DNA of 64,000 bases from Paracoccaceae bacterium (GTDB taxonomy: Bacteria; Pseudomonadota; Alphaproteobacteria; Rhodobacterales; Rhodobacteraceae): assembly GCA_029246285.1 (NCBI GenBank), contig JAQWNW010000045.1, positions 1 to 64,000 on the forward strand. The letters are read 5' to 3'. The position numbers and the translations under genes were made by a program. Of this stretch, positions 16,220 to 27,538 are shown piece after piece. Each line of letters opens with the position of its first letter. Positions within the stretch are counted from its first letter, which is position 1. The notes beneath the pieces were generated by a model that searched no databases, was not told the origin of the DNA, and saw only the letters and a program-made list of their open reading frames with translations.

Positions 16220-16774
16220 TTACCTAGGAGAACGTTTCGCCAAAATTCGCTGAAGGGTTCGTCTATGCATATTTAACCTTCTAGCTGTTTCACTGACGTT
16301 TCGATCACACAGCTCATATACTCTCTGAATATGCTCCCACCTCACTCTATCAGCACTCATAGGGTTCTGAGGAGCAGGGGGCTTATCATCATCCTGGGCC
16401 AATAATGCTGCTGTTACGTCATTTGCATCAGCTGGTTTGGCTAGATAATCCACCGCACCAATTTTTACCGCCGCGACAGCCGTCGTTATTGCCCCATAAC
16501 CCGTTAAAATGATAATCCGGCTTTCAGGCCTTTTCGATCTTATAACCTCTACGACTTCAAGACCGTTCCCATCTTCTAGCCTCAAATCAACTACTGCATA
16601 CTTAGGAGGTCTAACAGTAGCAATTGCCTTACCAGCAGCTATTGATCCTGCCATTTCAACAGAAAACCCTCTTTTTTCCATTGCCCTTGCCAGACGTCTC
16701 AAAAAGGGCTCATCATCATCAACTAAAAGAATTGATGGATCGCTTCCTATTTCACGAAGTGTGCGTTCAACCAT
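16220..16774 (-). CDS. regA: Redox response regulator RegA/PrrA/ActR
   Basis: 184 aa. The receiver domain carries acidic residues LLVDDDEPFLRRL and the phospho-acceptor Asp in AVVDLRLEDGNG (about residue 63). The C-terminal Fis-like HTH ends NMHRRTLQRILAKRSPR, an almost invariant RegA/ActR signature. RegA controls respiration, carbon and nitrogen fixation genes according to oxygen/redox state in alphaproteobacteria. senC lies just upstream, and regB is divergent from senC, the same layout as prrA-prrC-prrB in Rhodobacter. Confidence 0.93.
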   Translation of the reverse strand: MVERTLREIGSDPSILLVDDDEPFLRRLARAMEKRGFSVEMAGSIAAGKAIATVRPPKYAVVDLRLEDGNGLEVVEVIRSKRPESRIIILTGYGAITTAVAAVKIGAVDYLAKPADANDVTAALLAQDDDKPPAPQNPMSADRVRWEHIQRVYELCDRNVSETARRLNMHRRTLQRILAKRSPR

Positions 16775-16830
16775 TAGATAATCCTATTTTTTCAATATGA
16801 TAGTGCGGTGAATACAATCGGTCAAATAAA

Positions 16831-17448
16831 TCATATTTTTCTCATAAAACAAGCGACCTTATCAGCCAGCTGCTCCGCTGTTAATTCTCGCCTAAAGAAG
16901 TCAACAAAACCAATTTCTGGTAAAACCAAGTAAGTAAAGGCAGTATGATCTATGAGATAATTCTGCTCATCATCGTTATTTTGTTTTTTATAGTAAACCC
17001 TATATTTTTTTGTAATCTTTTTTATTTGCTCAACAGAACCAGTCAAAGCAATCATCTTTGGATGCATAAAATCACTGAATTCTTTTAGAACTTCTGTTGT
17101 ATCCCTCTGAGGGTCGAAGGTGACAAAAATAGGTGTAACTGAAAAACCTTTTTTATCCAAAACTCTTACTGCTTCAACATTACGATAAGTATCAAGAGGA
17201 CAAATATCTGGACAAAATGTATATCCAAAATAGAGTAAGGAAGGTTCTTTAATTACATCGATATCTGTTACCACTAATCCATCTTGGTTAATTAACGAAA
17301 AAGAACCACCGATATTACCCGCTACTTGACCACCTCGACATTCAGCAAAAATATTCACCTCATTCTTAAATATTAAAACATATACGGTAATGGTGATGAG
17401 AGAAATTGCTATCGCTACCAAAACAAGCATGGCATAAAATTTTTGCAT
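16831..17448 (-). CDS. senC: SCO1/SenC/PrrC copper-binding thioredoxin-like protein
   Basis: 205 aa. An N-terminal membrane anchor (residues about 4-25) places it on the periplasmic side. The copper motif CPDICP follows in YTFCPDICPLDTYRN, and the third ligand His is in DHTAFTYLVLP. SCO proteins deliver copper to cytochrome oxidase and in Rhodobacter affect RegB signalling. The ATG at 17448 has GGAGG about 8 bases before it, so it is preferred to a start 45 bases upstream. Confidence 0.88.
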   Translation of the reverse strand: MQKFYAMLVLVAIAISLITITVYVLIFKNEVNIFAECRGGQVAGNIGGSFSLINQDGLVVTDIDVIKEPSLLYFGYTFCPDICPLDTYRNVEAVRVLDKKGFSVTPIFVTFDPQRDTTEVLKEFSDFMHPKMIALTGSVEQIKKITKKYRVYYKKQNNDDEQNYLIDHTAFTYLVLPEIGFVDFFRRELTAEQLADKVACFMRKI

Positions 17449-17534
17449 CACATTTCCTCCAAATATAAATATTGATTGAACAAACATACACATGTATTCA
17501 AGAGATGAAGTCCTTATTGCGACAAGAAGGCTTA

Positions 17535-18932
17535 ATGATGTCTAACACTTCTGTTCACTTTTTCGATTCTGATGCTCGCTCAGACTGGGTTCGACTTAGG
17601 ACTTTAATTCTTTTGCGCTGGATGGCAATTATTGGTCAATCTGCTGCAGTATTAGTAGCAATATATTTTTTGGCGTTAGATATATCCATCATTTTATGTT
17701 TTTCTGTTATCGGGGCTTCTGTTGTGGCTAACATTATTGCTATTACCCAATATCCAGAAAACAAGAGGCTCACTGATAAAGAAGCCATGTTTACACTTCT
17801 TTTTGATCTGACTCAATTGATCTTTTTACTTTTCTTGACAGGTGGTTTGAACAATCCTTTTGCTCTCTTAATCTTAGCTCCAGTAACAATTTCAGCTACA
17901 ACTTTAAGACTTCGATCAACTATTTTTTTAGGGATTTGCGCTATAGTAATGGTCACAATCGTCACTAGGTATCATATTCCTTTGAAAGGATTTGATGGAC
18001 ACATTTACGAACTACCATTACTGTTTACTTTAGGTTTTTGGAATGCGCTAATAATCGGAATATTATTTTTAGCCTCTTATGCTCGTAGAGTCAGCGTGGA
18101 AGCACACTCTATGAACCAAGCGCTCCTTGCAACACAAATGGCTTTAGATAGAGAGCAGAAACTAACTGATCTTGGTGGAGTTGTTGCTGCCGCTGCTCAT
18201 GAGTTAGGAACACCTCTAGCAACAATTAAGCTGGTTAGTACAGAACTGGAAGACGAGCTAGAAAAAATACCTGAACTCAAAGAAGATGCTAAATTAATCC
18301 GTGAACAAGCCAATCGATGTAATGAAATACTTAAAAGTATGGGAAGTGTAGGAAAGGAAGATTTACACTTACGCAGTGTACCTATCACAGAAATTGTCCG
18401 GCAGGCTGCTGAACCTCATCTTAATAGAGGTAAGGAGATAAGTTTCACATTTTATAGTGAAGAGTGCGACGACTCCAAGAATGATGAACCCATTGTAGAA
18501 AGGTCTGCACAGATAATACACGGATTAAGGAATTTGATACAAAATGCAGTCGATTTTTCATTTAAAAACGTTTGGATTGATGTCAATTGGTCGAAAGAAA
18601 AAATTACTGTTCGTGTCGTGGATGATGGTGAGGGATTTTCACTAGATATGTTAGGTCAAATTGGTGAACCTTTTATAACAAGAAGGGACCAAACAGAGCA
18701 AAAAACCCCAAGACCAGAATATGAGGGCATGGGTTTAGGTGTGTTTATTGCTAAAACGTTATTAGAAAGATCGGGAGCATCTTTGTCGTTTTCTAACAAC
18801 AGTGATAGTTTGGATGTGAAAGACTTCAGAAATAAAGGAGCTATAGTTGAGGTTCATTGGCCAAGCCCAAAAATTGCTTTAAAACAGTCCGTTGTGTTTG
18901 GGCCATTAGGTGAAAACAAACCAATAAATTAA
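17535..18932 (+). CDS. regB: Redox sensor histidine kinase RegB/PrrB
   Basis: 465 aa membrane kinase. Six hydrophobic segments fill residues about 25-190 and include the quinone-site heptapeptide in TGGLNNPFALL. The H-box is AAAAHELGTPLATIK; the redox-active cysteine region is EQANRCNEIL. ATPase boxes are NLIQNAVDFS, VDDGEGF and GMGLGVFIAK. The ATG at 17535 or 17538 follows AGAAGG; an earlier in-frame ATG at 17472 lacks a site and would overlap the senC leader. It phosphorylates RegA and is inhibited under oxidised conditions. Confidence 0.92.
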   Translation: MMSNTSVHFFDSDARSDWVRLRTLILLRWMAIIGQSAAVLVAIYFLALDISIILCFSVIGASVVANIIAITQYPENKRLTDKEAMFTLLFDLTQLIFLLFLTGGLNNPFALLILAPVTISATTLRLRSTIFLGICAIVMVTIVTRYHIPLKGFDGHIYELPLLFTLGFWNALIIGILFLASYARRVSVEAHSMNQALLATQMALDREQKLTDLGGVVAAAAHELGTPLATIKLVSTELEDELEKIPELKEDAKLIREQANRCNEILKSMGSVGKEDLHLRSVPITEIVRQAAEPHLNRGKEISFTFYSEECDDSKNDEPIVERSAQIIHGLRNLIQNAVDFSFKNVWIDVNWSKEKITVRVVDDGEGFSLDMLGQIGEPFITRRDQTEQKTPRPEYEGMGLGVFIAKTLLERSGASLSFSNNSDSLDVKDFRNKGAIVEVHWPSPKIALKQSVVFGPLGENKPIN

Positions 18933-18969
18933 CTCCTAAAAGAGCTCCCAATACGACTGATTATCTAGT

Positions 18970-19509
18970 ATGAATAAAAAAGTAAGAACTGTTCTAAGCG
19001 ACAAAAATTTAAATGAGGCATCAAAAATTCTAAAACTGCATGTATCAAATGAAGATCAAATGACGCAACTTGCTCGCATTTTGGCGCCATTACTTCCTCA
19101 AAAAGGTGTATTACTAATTAATGGCATTATGGGGTCAGGCAAAACATTCTTATGCAGAAATTTTATTCAAGCCAAACAAGAAAATGAAAAAAAAAATGTC
19201 GAAGATATCCCTTCCCCCACATTTACGCTTGTCCAGACGTATAGCTTTGAAAATTCTGAGGTATGGCATTGCGATTTTTACAGGATTAAGACTACTAGTG
19301 AGTTACTTGAACTTGGCTTAGAAGAAGCGTTTGAAAACGCTTTATGTTTGATTGAATGGCCCAAGGGGTTGGATAATTTAGAGATTTTTGATGTTGCTAA
19401 TCTAGAAATTAAGACAGGTCAAAACATTAACGAAAGAGAATTAATTTTCTTCAGTAAGAGTGAAAAGTGGAAAGCGTTTGCAAAAAAATTTGAAAGTATA
19501 ATATTTTGA
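18970..19509 (+). CDS. tsaE: tRNA threonylcarbamoyladenosine biosynthesis ATPase TsaE
   Basis: 179 aa. P-loop in GIMGSGKTFLCRNF (about residue 54), then SPTFTLVQTY and the WHCDFYRI and LIEWP motifs typical of TsaE. It works with TsaB and TsaD to make t6A37 in tRNAs reading ANN codons. An N-terminal extension of about 20 residues before the family core is unusual but mild. The stop overlaps the next start (TGATG), the first of several overlaps that run to addA. Confidence 0.92.
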   Translation: MNKKVRTVLSDKNLNEASKILKLHVSNEDQMTQLARILAPLLPQKGVLLINGIMGSGKTFLCRNFIQAKQENEKKNVEDIPSPTFTLVQTYSFENSEVWHCDFYRIKTTSELLELGLEEAFENALCLIEWPKGLDNLEIFDVANLEIKTGQNINERELIFFSKSEKWKAFAKKFESIIF

Positions 19510-20498
19510 TGAAGCGAGAAGAGCAAATAAAAGAACTTTTACGAAAAAATAATTTACTTTGTGCTCCAACTGAAAAAATCACAAGCGACGCCTCAAATAG
19601 AAAATATTTAAGATTAACAAAAGGAAACAAAACTGTAATTTTAATGGATTCAAATCCAAAAAAAAATGAACCAGTAAATAATTTTATTTATTTTACAAAT
19701 TTTCTCCGTAAACATCATTTTTCTGCACCAAAAATTTATGATTCAGATATCCCCAATGGTTTATTGCTTTTAGAAGATCTTGGGGCAAGAAATTTTGCAG
19801 ATATCTTAAAAGTCAAACCAAAGGTAGAAACGAATATTTATAAAGAAGCGGTAAATCAATTAATAATGATACAAAGTAAGGAAACACCTAAACAGGCTAA
19901 ACCTTATTCAACAGAAATATTAATAGAAGAAGCATTATTGTTTACTGAATGGTATTTGGGTGAGACTAATTCTTCAAGATTGTCAACCCAGTTTACATCT
20001 CTTTTGACGCCTCTTTTGAAAAAAATAGATCAAACAAAACCGACACTAGTTTTAAGAGACTTTCATGCTGAGAACCTAATATGGATGAATAGTAGAAAGA
20101 ACTTTAAAAGAGTCGGATTGCTCGACTATCAAGATGCTTTAATTGGTCACCCCGCTTATGATATAGCATCATTATTAAAAGATGCCAGGCGAGACGTATC
20201 AATTGAGGTAAGGGATATCATGACGAACCATTATCTTGAAAAAACTAAGCACAATAAAGATTTATTTCTAAGGGATTACTCAATTTTGAGTGCCCAACGA
20301 AATCTTAAAATAATTGGAATATTTTCAAGACTATCTATTCGTGACAAGAAAAAAAATTACGTAAAATTAATTCCACGTGTTTGGAAAAATTTAGAAAATG
20401 ACTTTATGCATCCAGACCTGAAGAACTTATCAAAGTTCATAAATGCTGTTGCACCATATCCAAATGTAAAAATATTAAAAAACCTATCTCAAGAATGA
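19509..20498 (+). CDS. amgK: Anomeric MurNAc/GlcNAc kinase (APH-fold)
   Basis: 329 aa aminoglycoside-phosphotransferase fold. The catalytic loop is LVLRDFHAENLIW (about residue 183) and the metal aspartate is in GLLDYQDALIGHPAYDIASL. This pattern, with murU immediately downstream, identifies AmgK, which phosphorylates MurNAc at C1 in peptidoglycan recycling. A TTG one codon earlier is possible; the ATG at 19509 in TGATG is preferred. It overlaps murU by four bases. Confidence 0.87.
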   Translation: MKREEQIKELLRKNNLLCAPTEKITSDASNRKYLRLTKGNKTVILMDSNPKKNEPVNNFIYFTNFLRKHHFSAPKIYDSDIPNGLLLLEDLGARNFADILKVKPKVETNIYKEAVNQLIMIQSKETPKQAKPYSTEILIEEALLFTEWYLGETNSSRLSTQFTSLLTPLLKKIDQTKPTLVLRDFHAENLIWMNSRKNFKRVGLLDYQDALIGHPAYDIASLLKDARRDVSIEVRDIMTNHYLEKTKHNKDLFLRDYSILSAQRNLKIIGIFSRLSIRDKKKNYVKLIPRVWKNLENDFMHPDLKNLSKFINAVAPYPNVKILKNLSQE

Positions 20499-21184
20499 TA
20501 AAGCCATTAGACACCTCCATAATTTTTGCGGCTGGATTTGGAACGCGAATGCATCCAATCACAAAAGATATCCCTAAACCATTAGTACGTGTTGGTGATA
20601 AAACATTACTAGACCATACTTTAGAATTAGCAAAAAGTGGCAACGTAAAATACTTTTATTTGAACACACACCATCTAGCAGACCAGATTGAAAGACATGT
20701 CGCGAACAAAAATGATATAAAGTTAAGTTTTGAAACGCCAAATATACTTGATACCGGTGGTGGTTTAAAAGCCATCTCTTACCAACTGAATACTCCTATC
20801 ATTTTTACAAGCAATGTTGACGCCATTTGGCAAGGCTCGAATCCTTTTAATATGTTGCGTAAAAATTGGTGTGATAAAAAAATGGACTGTTTACTCTTAC
20901 TTATACCACTTAAAAATTCTATTGGACATTCAAAACTTGGTGACTTTGAAAAAGCTAAAAACGGTTTAATAAGGCGAAGCAAAAAGTCTGGTCTAATTTA
21001 CTCTGGAGTCCAAATAATTAAACATGGCATAACTCAAAAAAACAAAAAAACTATATTTTCGCTAAATGAGACTTGGGATGAATTAATAGAAAAAGAAAGG
21101 TTATATGGTATAGTTTACAATGGTAATTGGGCCGACGTTGGTTCTATGGAAAATCTCCACAAAGCCGAAAAATTGCTGGAGTAA
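20495..21184 (+). CDS. murU: MurNAc-alpha-1-phosphate uridylyltransferase
   Basis: 229 aa nucleotidyltransferase. The N-terminal FAAGFGTRMHPITKDIPKPL is the uridylyltransferase signature; the metal aspartate is in TSNVDAIW and another acid lies near NWADVGSMENL. MurU makes UDP-MurNAc from the AmgK product, bypassing de novo UDP-MurNAc synthesis. Pairing with amgK in one operon supports the call over a general sugar nucleotidyltransferase. Confidence 0.88.
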   Translation: MIKPLDTSIIFAAGFGTRMHPITKDIPKPLVRVGDKTLLDHTLELAKSGNVKYFYLNTHHLADQIERHVANKNDIKLSFETPNILDTGGGLKAISYQLNTPIIFTSNVDAIWQGSNPFNMLRKNWCDKKMDCLLLLIPLKNSIGHSKLGDFEKAKNGLIRRSKKSGLIYSGVQIIKHGITQKNKKTIFSLNETWDELIEKERLYGIVYNGNWADVGSMENLHKAEKLLE

Positions 21185-21192
21185 AAATAACT

Positions 21193-24126
21193 ATGTCTAA
21201 AGTATCACAAAACATCTTTGCCAGTAATGTTGGCTGCAACTTTTCTGATGAATTTGTTGACGGGTTTAACCAGCGTTTTAAAAATTTTCCACCAGAATAC
21301 ATAGCTAATATAAATTTATTTGTTAATACAAAACGTCTTTTAGAGAGCATAAAAAGAAGTTTTTTAATACGCTCTCCTGGTTTTCTACCAAAAATTTTTA
21401 GTATAACTGACCTGCGTCCTCTAGCAATTGAACATCCCTTACCTGGGCTATCAAACTTACAAAAAGAACAACTAAATTTAAACGAATTAATCAAAAAATA
21501 TTTAGCACTTTCACCGAGCACATCCCCAATTTCTGCGTCATACGAACTTGCCAATGATTTAATGAATTTGAGAAATGAAATGTATTCTGAAAATGTTTCG
21601 GTAGAAAAATTGCGCTCGCTTTCGAAAGAAAATATTTCATCTCATTGGCAGCACAGTTTAGAATTCTTAAACATTATTTTTGGATACTGGAGTAAAGATA
21701 TAGGCGATGTCCCAATAGAGGCGATAAATTTAGAAATAATATCAATACTTGATAAAAAGTGGCGCCTGAATCCTCCAAAATATCCCATAATCATTGCTGG
21801 TTCCACCGGGTCGAGAGGAATAACAAAATCATTTATTAAGCTCGTATCCAAACAACAAAAAGGTCTGATTGTTCTGCCAGGATTTGATTTTAGTCAAACA
21901 GAAGAAGTATGGGATAGTTTTCAAAAATCAAATGATTTTGAAGATCATCCGCAATTTAGATATTTTGAGTTATTGAATGAACTCTCAATTAACCCAAAAA
22001 ATATCAAAAACTGGAACAATGAAAAAATTGCTCTGACTCCGAGAAACCAATTGGTATCTCTAGCATTAAGACCGGCACCTGTTACCGACCAATGGTTAGA
22101 AGAAGGTCCAAAGCTTACAGAATTAAACTCAGCTACCTCAGGTCTAACATTAATTGAAGCACCCACAAGCCGGGATGAGGCTAATGCAATAGCGCTATGT
22201 ATTCGAAAAGCCGTAAAGGAAGATAAGTCAATATCATTAATAACACCAGATCAAAATCTGTTAAGACAAGTTAATGCGGCACTGGGGCGTTGGAATTTGA
22301 TACCCGATGATGTTGCAGGAAAATCACTTTCTGTAACACCAACAGGAATATTTTTAAGGCAAATTATTAGGTTGATTGGTCAAGAAATAACTGCTGAAAA
22401 CTTAATTCCTTTGTTAAAAAATCCTCTAACAAATTCAGGTGGTGCTGAGCGCGGTAAGCACTTGACTCTGGTAAGAAGTATCGAATTAAATTTAAGAGAG
22501 AATCAAAATAGAAGTGGCGAAATTCTCGAATTTTTATCAAAAAAACTTAATGAATCAGAAAACAGCAATGACTCCTCATGGCTACATTGGATCCAAAACA
22601 ACTTAGAAAGTCTTCAGACGATGAAAACTGCTTCATTGACTGACTTTTTGAATGTATTAATTCGTACAGGAGAACAATTTTCAAACGGCCCCCTAGAAAA
22701 AAAAGGCCTTCTTTGGTTAGAGAATAGTGGTGAACGCGCTAAAAATGTTCTGAATGACTTACTGAATGCTGGATCAAACATAAAAATATTAGATATTTCA
22801 GAGTTCAGTAACATATTGAATTTTATCTTAAATAAAGAAGTCGTCCGCGAAACTGTAAACGTACATCCATTAATTAAGTTTTGGGGAACTTTGGACGCAC
22901 GTATTTCCAATACAGAAATCACTATCCTTGGCGGTATGAATGAAGGAATTTGGCCCCAAATAAAGAATGCAGATCATTGGCTCAATCGATCGATGAGAAA
23001 AGAAGCTGGTTTATTATCACAGGAAAGAAAGGTTGGATTACTAGCCCATGACTTCCAACAAGGTATCAACAACAATAATGTGATAATTACTAGAAGCGAA
23101 AGAATTGATGATACTCCATCGGTACCTTCCAGGTGGCTAAATAGAATTACAAACCTTTTGAAAGGTTTGGGTACAGATGGGAGAAACCAATTAGACGAGA
23201 TGAAAACCAGAGGTAATTTTTGGTTGAATTTAGCTAAAGCTGTTGAAGAGCCTAGACAAAATATGACTCCCGCAGAAAGACCTTCTCCTGTCCCACCACT
23301 TGCAGTAAGACCCAAACATCTATCAGTTACTCAGATAGAAAAACTCATTAGAGATCCGTATTCTATCTATGCTAGGTATGTTTTAAAACTCAAAAAACTC
23401 CAGCCATTAAAAAAACAAGCAAACGTTCTCCTAAGAGGAAACGTAATTCATAAAATAATGCAAAAGTTTTCGGAGCTAACTAAGAATAACCAGAACCTAT
23501 TAAATAGTTTAGAATTGATAAAACTATCCGAGGACATATTCTCAAAAGAGGTTCCGTGGCCTGCGATCAGATCAGTCTGGAAAATCCAATTTAAGAAAAC
23601 TATTCCATTATTTTTAGAAGCAGAGAAGCTTAGAAGACAAAATGCCAGCCCTCTTTTTTTTGAACATCCGGGCTCAACATTCTTAAGTGAGGTCGGCATA
23701 ACATTAACAGCAATTGCTGATAGAATAGATAAAAATAGGTTAAACGAGTTACTTATTTATGATTATAAATCAGGCAAACCACCAACGCTTAAGCAACTGG
23801 AAACATTTCATAAACAACTTATTTTAGAAGCACTAATTGCTGAGAATGGTGGATTTAAAAATATTCCTGCTGCTCCTGTAATTTCAATTTGTTATATAAG
23901 TTTAAATAATGCCCATCCAAATACTGAAAAGATCATAACACGCGAAGACATTGAAAAAATCAAGAATGAAATTACTCAACTAGTCAGTTATTATCATAGC
24001 GATATTACTGGCTTTACAGCAAGACTAAGAATGGAAAAACTAGAAATAGTTTCTGACTATGATCATCTGTCTCGCTACGGCGAATGGGATGAAACAAATT
24101 CTCCAAAAAAAATGATATTAAAATGA
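21193..24126 (+). CDS. addB: Double-strand break repair protein AddB
   Basis: 977 aa, alphaproteobacterial AddB. It is the second subunit of the AddAB helicase-nuclease. The C-terminal nuclease region shows LSVTQIEKLIRDPYSIYARY, LRGNVIHKIMQKF and the catalytic YDYKSGKPPTLKQLETF (about residue 855). The middle has ILGGMNEGIWP as in inactive-helicase AddB. The ATG at 21193 begins eight bases after murU; an in-frame ATG at 21127 would overlap murU by 58 bases and is rejected. It shares ATGA with addA. Confidence 0.88.
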   Translation: MSKVSQNIFASNVGCNFSDEFVDGFNQRFKNFPPEYIANINLFVNTKRLLESIKRSFLIRSPGFLPKIFSITDLRPLAIEHPLPGLSNLQKEQLNLNELIKKYLALSPSTSPISASYELANDLMNLRNEMYSENVSVEKLRSLSKENISSHWQHSLEFLNIIFGYWSKDIGDVPIEAINLEIISILDKKWRLNPPKYPIIIAGSTGSRGITKSFIKLVSKQQKGLIVLPGFDFSQTEEVWDSFQKSNDFEDHPQFRYFELLNELSINPKNIKNWNNEKIALTPRNQLVSLALRPAPVTDQWLEEGPKLTELNSATSGLTLIEAPTSRDEANAIALCIRKAVKEDKSISLITPDQNLLRQVNAALGRWNLIPDDVAGKSLSVTPTGIFLRQIIRLIGQEITAENLIPLLKNPLTNSGGAERGKHLTLVRSIELNLRENQNRSGEILEFLSKKLNESENSNDSSWLHWIQNNLESLQTMKTASLTDFLNVLIRTGEQFSNGPLEKKGLLWLENSGERAKNVLNDLLNAGSNIKILDISEFSNILNFILNKEVVRETVNVHPLIKFWGTLDARISNTEITILGGMNEGIWPQIKNADHWLNRSMRKEAGLLSQERKVGLLAHDFQQGINNNNVIITRSERIDDTPSVPSRWLNRITNLLKGLGTDGRNQLDEMKTRGNFWLNLAKAVEEPRQNMTPAERPSPVPPLAVRPKHLSVTQIEKLIRDPYSIYARYVLKLKKLQPLKKQANVLLRGNVIHKIMQKFSELTKNNQNLLNSLELIKLSEDIFSKEVPWPAIRSVWKIQFKKTIPLFLEAEKLRRQNASPLFFEHPGSTFLSEVGITLTAIADRIDKNRLNELLIYDYKSGKPPTLKQLETFHKQLILEALIAENGGFKNIPAAPVISICYISLNNAHPNTEKIITREDIEKIKNEITQLVSYYHSDITGFTARLRMEKLEIVSDYDHLSRYGEWDETNSPKKMILK

Positions 24127-27100
24127 ACATTAAATCTTTAGCCAATCAATCGCAAATATTAGCCTCTGAACCTAAGAATTCGACTTGGGTGGGAGCAAAT
24201 GCAGGGTCTGGTAAAACCAAAGTATTAATTGATCGAGTTACTCGACTGTTACTTAACAGTGCTGCTCCACAACATATTCTTTGCCTAACTTACACAAAAG
24301 CTGCAGCCTCGCATATGCAAAATAAACTTTTCGAAAGGCTTGGAACATGGTCAATGCTTCCCAATTCAAGTCTGCGTGACGAACTAAATAATCTTGGGGA
24401 AAATAAAATAAACGATGAAAAGCTTGCTCAGGCTAGAAGGTTATTCGCACGAGCCCTAGATACTCCCGGCGGTCTGAAGATACAAACAATTCATTCATTT
24501 TGTTCATCAATATTGAGACGATTTCCAATGGAGGCTGGAGTGTCACCACATTTCAGAGAACTCGATGATCGAAATATAAGGTCACTTCAGTGTGAAATAC
24601 TAGACACTATAGCTACTAATGATGATTCTGGATTGTTTGAACAATTCTCTGCTTCTGTGAATTTGGAAAACCCACACGAGATACTTTCAGAAATATCCAA
24701 ATATCAAGAATTTTTTTCTACTACAAAAACTAAATATCAAATTTATTCTATATTTGAAGTAAGTCCTGAACTTAAATTAAAAGAAATTGTAGAGTTAGGG
24801 TTTTCAAACTATCAGCCAGAAATCATTATCCACTCACTAGATCTACTAAAACAAGGAAGTCCTAACGACAAAAAGGTTTTTTATAAGCTTAAACAGCTCA
24901 ATCTTGAAAAAATAAACTTGGAACTATTGTTAAATCTCTCAGAAATTTTTTTAATTAGAAATCAGAACGATGCCACTTATCGCGAGAAAGCGTTTCCGAC
25001 TAGTGAAACAATAAAAATTGTTGGTTCTGGGTTTGATGAATTCAACAAATTTAAGAAATTATTTTCTTATGACCTGATAAAAGCGAAAACCACTTACCTA
25101 AATTTCTTAGCTGCTCAAGATACTTTTCTGCTATATAATTTTTCTCATTTGTATTTAACTCAGTATCAAAAAATAAAAACTGAAAAAGGTTATTTAGACT
25201 TTGATGATCAGATACTATTGGTAAAGAAGCTATTATCTAAAAGCAGTGTAGCTCAATGGGTTATGTATCGACTCGACGATGGTATTGAACATATCCTCAT
25301 TGATGAAGCTCAGGATACAAGTCCTGATCAATGGGATATAATAAAACTGCTTTCGGATGAATTTAACTCAGGAATAACGTCAAACAATAAAAAAAGAACT
25401 ATTTTTGCTGTAGGTGATGAAAAGCAATCAATATATTCATTCCAAGGCGCTGATCCTTTTGCGTTTGAGCAAATGCGTAATTATTTCTCTGACAGATTAA
25501 AAGGCGCTGATGATAAGCTATCAGAACAAAAATTATTATACTCGTTTAGATCTTCCCCAATAATTTTAAAGCTAGTCGATAAAATTTTTGGCAAAAAAAA
25601 TCCCTTATTTAACATTTCAAACGAGCACATTGCATACAAAAATGAATTGCCTGGACGCATCGACCTCTGGCCCTTCATACCAAAAAGTAAAAATAATTCC
25701 TCCCATTCATGGTTCGAGCCTATTGATAGCGTTGAGCAAGATAATCCCAATCTAAAATTAGCAGCAAAAATTGCTTCTGAGGTTAAAGCTATATTAGATA
25801 GCAAACAAACCATAGGAGACTCCCAAAAACAAAAAACAGTTACTCCCGGCGATTTTTTAATTCTCTTACGAAGTCGGAAGATATTGTTTCATGCGATTAT
25901 CAAACAACTAAAACTTGCCGGACTGCCCGTCGCAGGTGCAGATAGACTAAATATTACCACAGAGCTTGTAGTAAAAGATTTATTGTCACTTTTTAATTTT
26001 CTAAATACCCCTGATGATGATCTAAACTTTGCTAACCTATTAAAATCACCCTTATGTGGGTTCTCAGAAAAAAAACTTTTTGATCTAGCTCAAAATAGAA
26101 ATAAATCTTTGTGGCTTACTCTACTTTCCCAAAAAACAGAACATATTGATATCTTGAATTTTCTTAACGACCTAAGAAGTAATGTCGACTTTCTTCGCCC
26201 ATATGAAATACTCGAAAGAGCCTTGATCAATCATAATAAACGCGCAGCCTTTTCGGCTAGGTTGGGATTGGAAGTGGAGGAAAGTATAAACGCGTTATTA
26301 GAGCAAGCAAGAAACTTTGAAAAATCTCATATCCCGGACTTAACCTCCTTTATTTTATGGATGGAGTCTGATGATGTTTTTATCAAGAGAGAGTTGGAAA
26401 CTGAAAGTACTACCATAAGGGTGATGACCATTCATGGCTCAAAAGGCCTAGAATCTCCAATTGTAATTTTACCTGACACATCTAGTAAGATCTTGAGAAC
26501 AAGTTCTAAATTTGTCGAAATAGATAATAAAGCGATCACACTTAGAGGGATAAAAAATAACCAAAATCAAAAAGTGACTGAGGCTATTAAAAGAGCAAGA
26601 GAATTACAAATACAAGAAGAGTTTCGGTTGCTATATGTATCTCTAACTCGTGCCGAAAACTGGTTAATAATTTGTGGTGCTGGAAATCGAAGCTCTTCAA
26701 AGGACTGCTGGTACGATATTATCGAAAATGAAATTGCCTCATTCGACTCAAACTTACTTAAATTAACCAAAAATTCTGGTTATACTGTAAAAAGTAAAAA
26801 TTGGTTAGTTTCTGACCAACAAAATAATGAAGAAAAAGACCCAAAATCTATTATAGTTCCCGAATGGGTTGAGCGATCCGCGCTTGAAAAAAACACTATC
26901 CAAAAAAGAATTTCCCCATCAAAACTAATGGGTTTTAAGAGTCTAAATAGCAAAGAAAATTTAGATTCAACTCGAGCAAGAGAACTTGGATCACAAATTC
27001 ATACTTTACTTGAGCATGCCCCAAATCCAATTTCAGAAAACTGGGAGCAAACGAGTGAAAACATTCTCAAAAATTCTGGATTTTACGATCTAGAAATAAT

Positions 27101-27509
27101 GAATGAAGCCTTAAATCAAGTGAAAAAAATTCTAACTGATAAAAAATTACATTTTATTTTTTCTGATAATTCTAATGCAGAAGTATCCTTTCAAATACAT
27201 CTTCCAAGATTAAATAATCACGTTTTTTCAGGGATAATTGATCGAGTAATATGCACTGAAAAAAAAGTAACTGCTATTGATTTCAAATCAAATTTTATCG
27301 TTCCAGACAATGAAAATGAAGTTCCAACTGGCATACTTCAACAAATGGCTATCTATATAGAAGCTTTAACAGTGGTTTATCCAAATAAAGAAATTGAAAT
27401 TGCTATCTTATGGATCAAAAATTTGAAGTTGATGTATTTAAACAAATTAAATTTAAGAATCCTTCTAGATCAGTCCTTAACCCTTGACCTTTCAAACATC
27501 GATTCTTAA
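24123..27509 (+). CDS. addA: Double-strand break repair helicase AddA
   Basis: 1128 aa UvrD-family helicase with a C-terminal nuclease. Walker [13 protein letters not shown] near residue 28, motif [52 protein letters not shown], and [14 protein letters not shown] of motif VI. The C terminus has [18 protein letters not shown] (about residue 1048), the RecB-type nuclease motif. It unwinds and resects broken ends with AddB to load RecA. Length is usual for alphaproteobacterial AddA. Confidence 0.92.
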   Translation: MNIKSLANQSQILASEPKNSTWVGANAGSGKTKVLIDRVTRLLLNSAAPQHILCLTYTKAAASHMQNKLFERLGTWSMLPNSSLRDELNNLGENKINDEKLAQARRLFARALDTPGGLKIQTIHSFCSSILRRFPMEAGVSPHFRELDDRNIRSLQCEILDTIATNDDSGLFEQFSASVNLENPHEILSEISKYQEFFSTTKTKYQIYSIFEVSPELKLKEIVELGFSNYQPEIIIHSLDLLKQGSPNDKKVFYKLKQLNLEKINLELLLNLSEIFLIRNQNDATYREKAFPTSETIKIVGSGFDEFNKFKKLFSYDLIKAKTTYLNFLAAQDTFLLYNFSHLYLTQYQKIKTEKGYLDFDDQILLVKKLLSKSSVAQWVMYRLDDGIEHILIDEAQDTSPDQWDIIKLLSDEFNSGITSNNKKRTIFAVGDEKQSIYSFQGADPFAFEQMRNYFSDRLKGADDKLSEQKLLYSFRSSPIILKLVDKIFGKKNPLFNISNEHIAYKNELPGRIDLWPFIPKSKNNSSHSWFEPIDSVEQDNPNLKLAAKIASEVKAILDSKQTIGDSQKQKTVTPGDFLILLRSRKILFHAIIKQLKLAGLPVAGADRLNITTELVVKDLLSLFNFLNTPDDDLNFANLLKSPLCGFSEKKLFDLAQNRNKSLWLTLLSQKTEHIDILNFLNDLRSNVDFLRPYEILERALINHNKRAAFSARLGLEVEESINALLEQARNFEKSHIPDLTSFILWMESDDVFIKRELETESTTIRVMTIHGSKGLESPIVILPDTSSKILRTSSKFVEIDNKAITLRGIKNNQNQKVTEAIKRARELQIQEEFRLLYVSLTRAENWLIICGAGNRSSSKDCWYDIIENEIASFDSNLLKLTKNSGYTVKSKNWLVSDQQNNEEKDPKSIIVPEWVERSALEKNTIQKRISPSKLMGFKSLNSKENLDSTRARELGSQIHTLLEHAPNPISENWEQTSENILKNSGFYDLEIMNEALNQVKKILTDKKLHFIFSDNSNAEVSFQIHLPRLNNHVFSGIIDRVICTEKKVTAIDFKSNFIVPDNENEVPTGILQQMAIYIEALTVVYPNKEIEIAILWIKNLKLMYLNKLNLRILLDQSLTLDLSNIDS

Positions 27510-27538
27510 TTATAGACAAACATATAAGGAAAAATAAA

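Noticed and set aside
17589-17596. GGTTCGAC, tRNA T-loop-like sequence
   Set aside because: It lies within the regB coding region with no matching acceptor or anticodon stems.
21127-21192. Upstream in-frame start for addB
   Set aside because: It would overlap murU by 58 bases and add 22 residues unlike AddB; the ATG at 21193 is better.
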